Source of the DNA: Pseudomonas sichuanensis | Lineage (GTDB): Bacteria > Pseudomonadota > Gammaproteobacteria > Pseudomonadales > Pseudomonadaceae | Length of the DNA: 64,000 bases | Assembly: GCF_003231305.1 (NCBI RefSeq) | Contig: NZ_QKVM01000007.1 | Span: 1 to 64,000 of the forward strand | Reading direction: 5' to 3' | In this document: positions 62,833 through 64,000 of the stretch, in pieces | Layout of the letters: each line of letters starts with the position of its first letter | Position numbering within the stretch: the first letter of the stretch is position 1 | Notes under the pieces: generated by a model | The model's database searches: none | Told to the model about the DNA's origin: nothing | The model's input: only the letters and a program-made list of their open reading frames with translations | Position numbers and translations under genes: made by a program

Positions 62833-63630
62833 ATGGACAGGAATACGCCAGCAATCGGCAAAGGCCTTCATCAGGTTCCACCTACCGAAAAACTGCCGGC
62901 ACCGCTGGTTCAGCGAACCGACGTGCTTGGCCCGTTCGACTATGTGCAAACCAAGGTGGTGCCGCTGCGCGCGGAGCACCTTGAGCGCCACCGGATCGTG
63001 GCCTACAACAAGAACTCGAACATGAACTGGGCGTTCGATCTGCTGCGCACCCAGGTGCTGCAGACCATGGAAGAGAACGGCTGGCGCACCCTGGCGATCA
63101 CCTCGCCGACGCCCGCAGCGGGCAAGACGGTGCTGGCGATCAACCTGGCCATGAGCATTGCCCACCACACCAACAAGACCGCACTGCTGGTCGATTTCGA
63201 CCTGCGCCGGCCACGGGTCGGCAGTACCCTTGGCCTGCCGATGGACCGGGCGCTCAATGACCTGCTGGCCGACAAGGCGGGGCTTGAGGAGGTGCTGGTC
63301 AACCCGACGTTGCCACGTTTCGTGGTGCTGCCGACTCGAGAACCGATCCCGATGTCCACCGAGATGTTGTCTTCGGCCAAGGTGGGCAACCTGATCAACG
63401 ATCTGCGCGATCGCTACGAATCGCGTATCTGCATCTTCGATCTGCCGCCTTTGCTCAGCTCGGATGACGCGATCACCGTGCTGCCCAAGATCGACTGTGT
63501 GCTGCTGGTGGTCGCCAATGGCGTGAACAGCAAGAAGGATATCGAAGACTGCCTGTATCACCTGGCCACCGCCAACATGATCGGCGCCGTGTTGAACAAG
63601 GCCGAGCCCGAGACCCGCGACTATTACTGA
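62833..63630 (+). CDS. CpsD/CapB-type BY-kinase-like ATPase
   Basis: The 265-residue cytoplasmic ATPase has Walker A in SPTPAAGKTVLAINLA, the Walker A' in LLVDFDLRRPRVG and Walker B in CIFDLPPLLS, the pattern of bacterial tyrosine kinases that work with Wzz/GumC proteins. The phosphorylatable C-terminal tail is unusually short, ending in just two Tyr (TRDYY). The partner is the chain-length protein encoded directly upstream, as in two-component CapA/CapB systems of Gram-positive bacteria. With the export and barrel genes this gives a Wzx/Wzy-dependent-type export line. The start follows a GGAGCG sequence. Confidence 0.88.
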   Translation: MDRNTPAIGKGLHQVPPTEKLPAPLVQRTDVLGPFDYVQTKVVPLRAEHLERHRIVAYNKNSNMNWAFDLLRTQVLQTMEENGWRTLAITSPTPAAGKTVLAINLAMSIAHHTNKTALLVDFDLRRPRVGSTLGLPMDRALNDLLADKAGLEEVLVNPTLPRFVVLPTREPIPMSTEMLSSAKVGNLINDLRDRYESRICIFDLPPLLSSDDAITVLPKIDCVLLVVANGVNSKKDIEDCLYHLATANMIGAVLNKAEPETRDYY

Positions 63631-63653
63631 GCACAGTTGTGAGCTGTGAGGCG

Positions 63654-63687
63654 TACCCCTGGGGTCAATCCCAGGGGTATTTTTTTT
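63654..63687 (+). terminator. Rho-independent terminator of the polysaccharide export operon
   Basis: TACCCCTGGG (63654-63663) and CCCAGGGGTA (63670-63679) form a perfect 10-base stem with a six-base loop, followed by eight T. The stem overlaps the last codons and the stop of the convergent epimerase gene. Confidence 0.95.
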
Positions 63688-64000
63688 CCCAGTTCCAGGC
63701 GTGACGCACGATTGCCTCAAGCGAGCCATAGACCGGTTGCCAGCCGAGCAGCTGCCTGGCCTTGCCGGCATCGGCCACCAGCCGCGGCGGGTCGCCGGCG
63801 CGGCGTGGCGCGTCTTCGACGCGGACCTCACGCCCCGTCACATCGCGCACGGTGTCGATCACATGCTGCACGGAGAAGCCGAGGCCGTTGCCCAGGTTGA
63901 ACGCGGTGCTGGCGCCACCGGCTATCAGATAATCCACTGCCAGCGCATGGGCCGAGGCCAGGTCGGCCACGTGGATATAGTCGCGAATGCAGGTGCCGTC
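63665..64000 (-). CDS. galE: UDP-glucose 4-epimerase, C-terminal part (gene runs off the window)
   Basis: Only the last 111 residues are in the window. [21 protein letters not shown] at the start is the conserved UDP-sugar binding region of GalE, and [23 protein letters not shown] and [25 protein letters not shown] are its typical C-terminus. GalE interconverts UDP-glucose and UDP-galactose, a precursor step for surface polysaccharides, in keeping with the neighbouring export genes. The N-terminal Rossmann part lies beyond position 64000. It converges on the ATPase gene, and its stop codon sits inside the terminator loop. Confidence 0.92.
   Translation of the reverse strand, partial: DGTCIRDYIHVADLASAHALAVDYLIAGGASTAFNLGNGLGFSVQHVIDTVRDVTGREVRVEDAPRRAGDPPRLVADAGKARQLLGWQPVYGSLEAIVRHAWNWEKKYPWD

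Overview
The window is a stretch of Pseudomonas chromosome, most likely from the P. putida group. The evidence is high G+C coding sequence with strong third-position G/C, dense tightly packed genes, P. putida-type REP palindromes between genes, and a typical gene set (a 358-codon hpd, hisN, a 523-codon TerC-CorC protein, RarD, a XylS/BenR-type regulator and an NADP-dependent GAPDH-type aldehyde dehydrogenase). I saw no rRNA, tRNA, insertion sequence, integrase or CRISPR array.

Layout. 1-6.8 kb: the 3' part of a contact-dependent inhibition exoprotein gene (CdiA-like) with a GIY-YIG-like toxin tip, followed directly by an Imm26-type immunity gene and a strong terminator. 6.8-10.8 kb: an uncharacterised catabolic pair (DHDPS-family lyase and class II aldolase) read away from an XRE-cupin regulator and an AraC regulator, with a palindromic operator between them; then a LysE exporter. 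11-25 kb: housekeeping, signalling and metabolism (TerC-CBS protein, RarD, c-di-GMP phosphodiesterase, hpd, DJ-1-like protein, yeast-type cytosine deaminase, two cytoplasmic hybrid histidine kinases facing each other, TPR protein, hisN, a lipoprotein, a XylS/BenR-like activator). 25.5-29 kb: pirin and a UvrD-type helicase. 29-34 kb: a 1655-residue LRR/NEL-type effector-like protein. 34-40 kb: two alpha/beta hydrolases, glyoxalase-fold proteins, an MFS transporter and AlkB.

40.2-45.9 kb is a four-gene leftward curli-type amyloid operon: two paralogous secreted proteins of unknown function, then a CsgB-like nucleator and a CsgA-like subunit with curlin repeats. 46-52 kb: a hypothetical Cys-containing protein, a VOC protein, the aldehyde dehydrogenase and a CHASE-GGDEF-EAL protein. 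52-56 kb: a second large effector-like protein, paralogous to the first but without the NEL part.

56-64 kb is a surface polysaccharide region. A FemAB-like acyltransferase and a GT61 glycosyltransferase come first. After an A+T-rich gap there is a very small secreted protein with a PEP-CTERM-like tail, then a Wza-type export protein, an outer-membrane beta-barrel protein, a GumC/Wzz chain-length protein and a separate CpsD-type ATPase. The run ends in a textbook terminator that overlaps the end of a convergent, truncated galE-type epimerase gene.

The best candidates for something new are the curli operon with its two paralogous partner proteins, the miniature PEP-CTERM-like protein heading the export genes, and the pair of large effector-like proteins with no secretion genes nearby. 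The CdiA GIY-YIG/Imm26 module is a good example of a known kind of polymorphic toxin.
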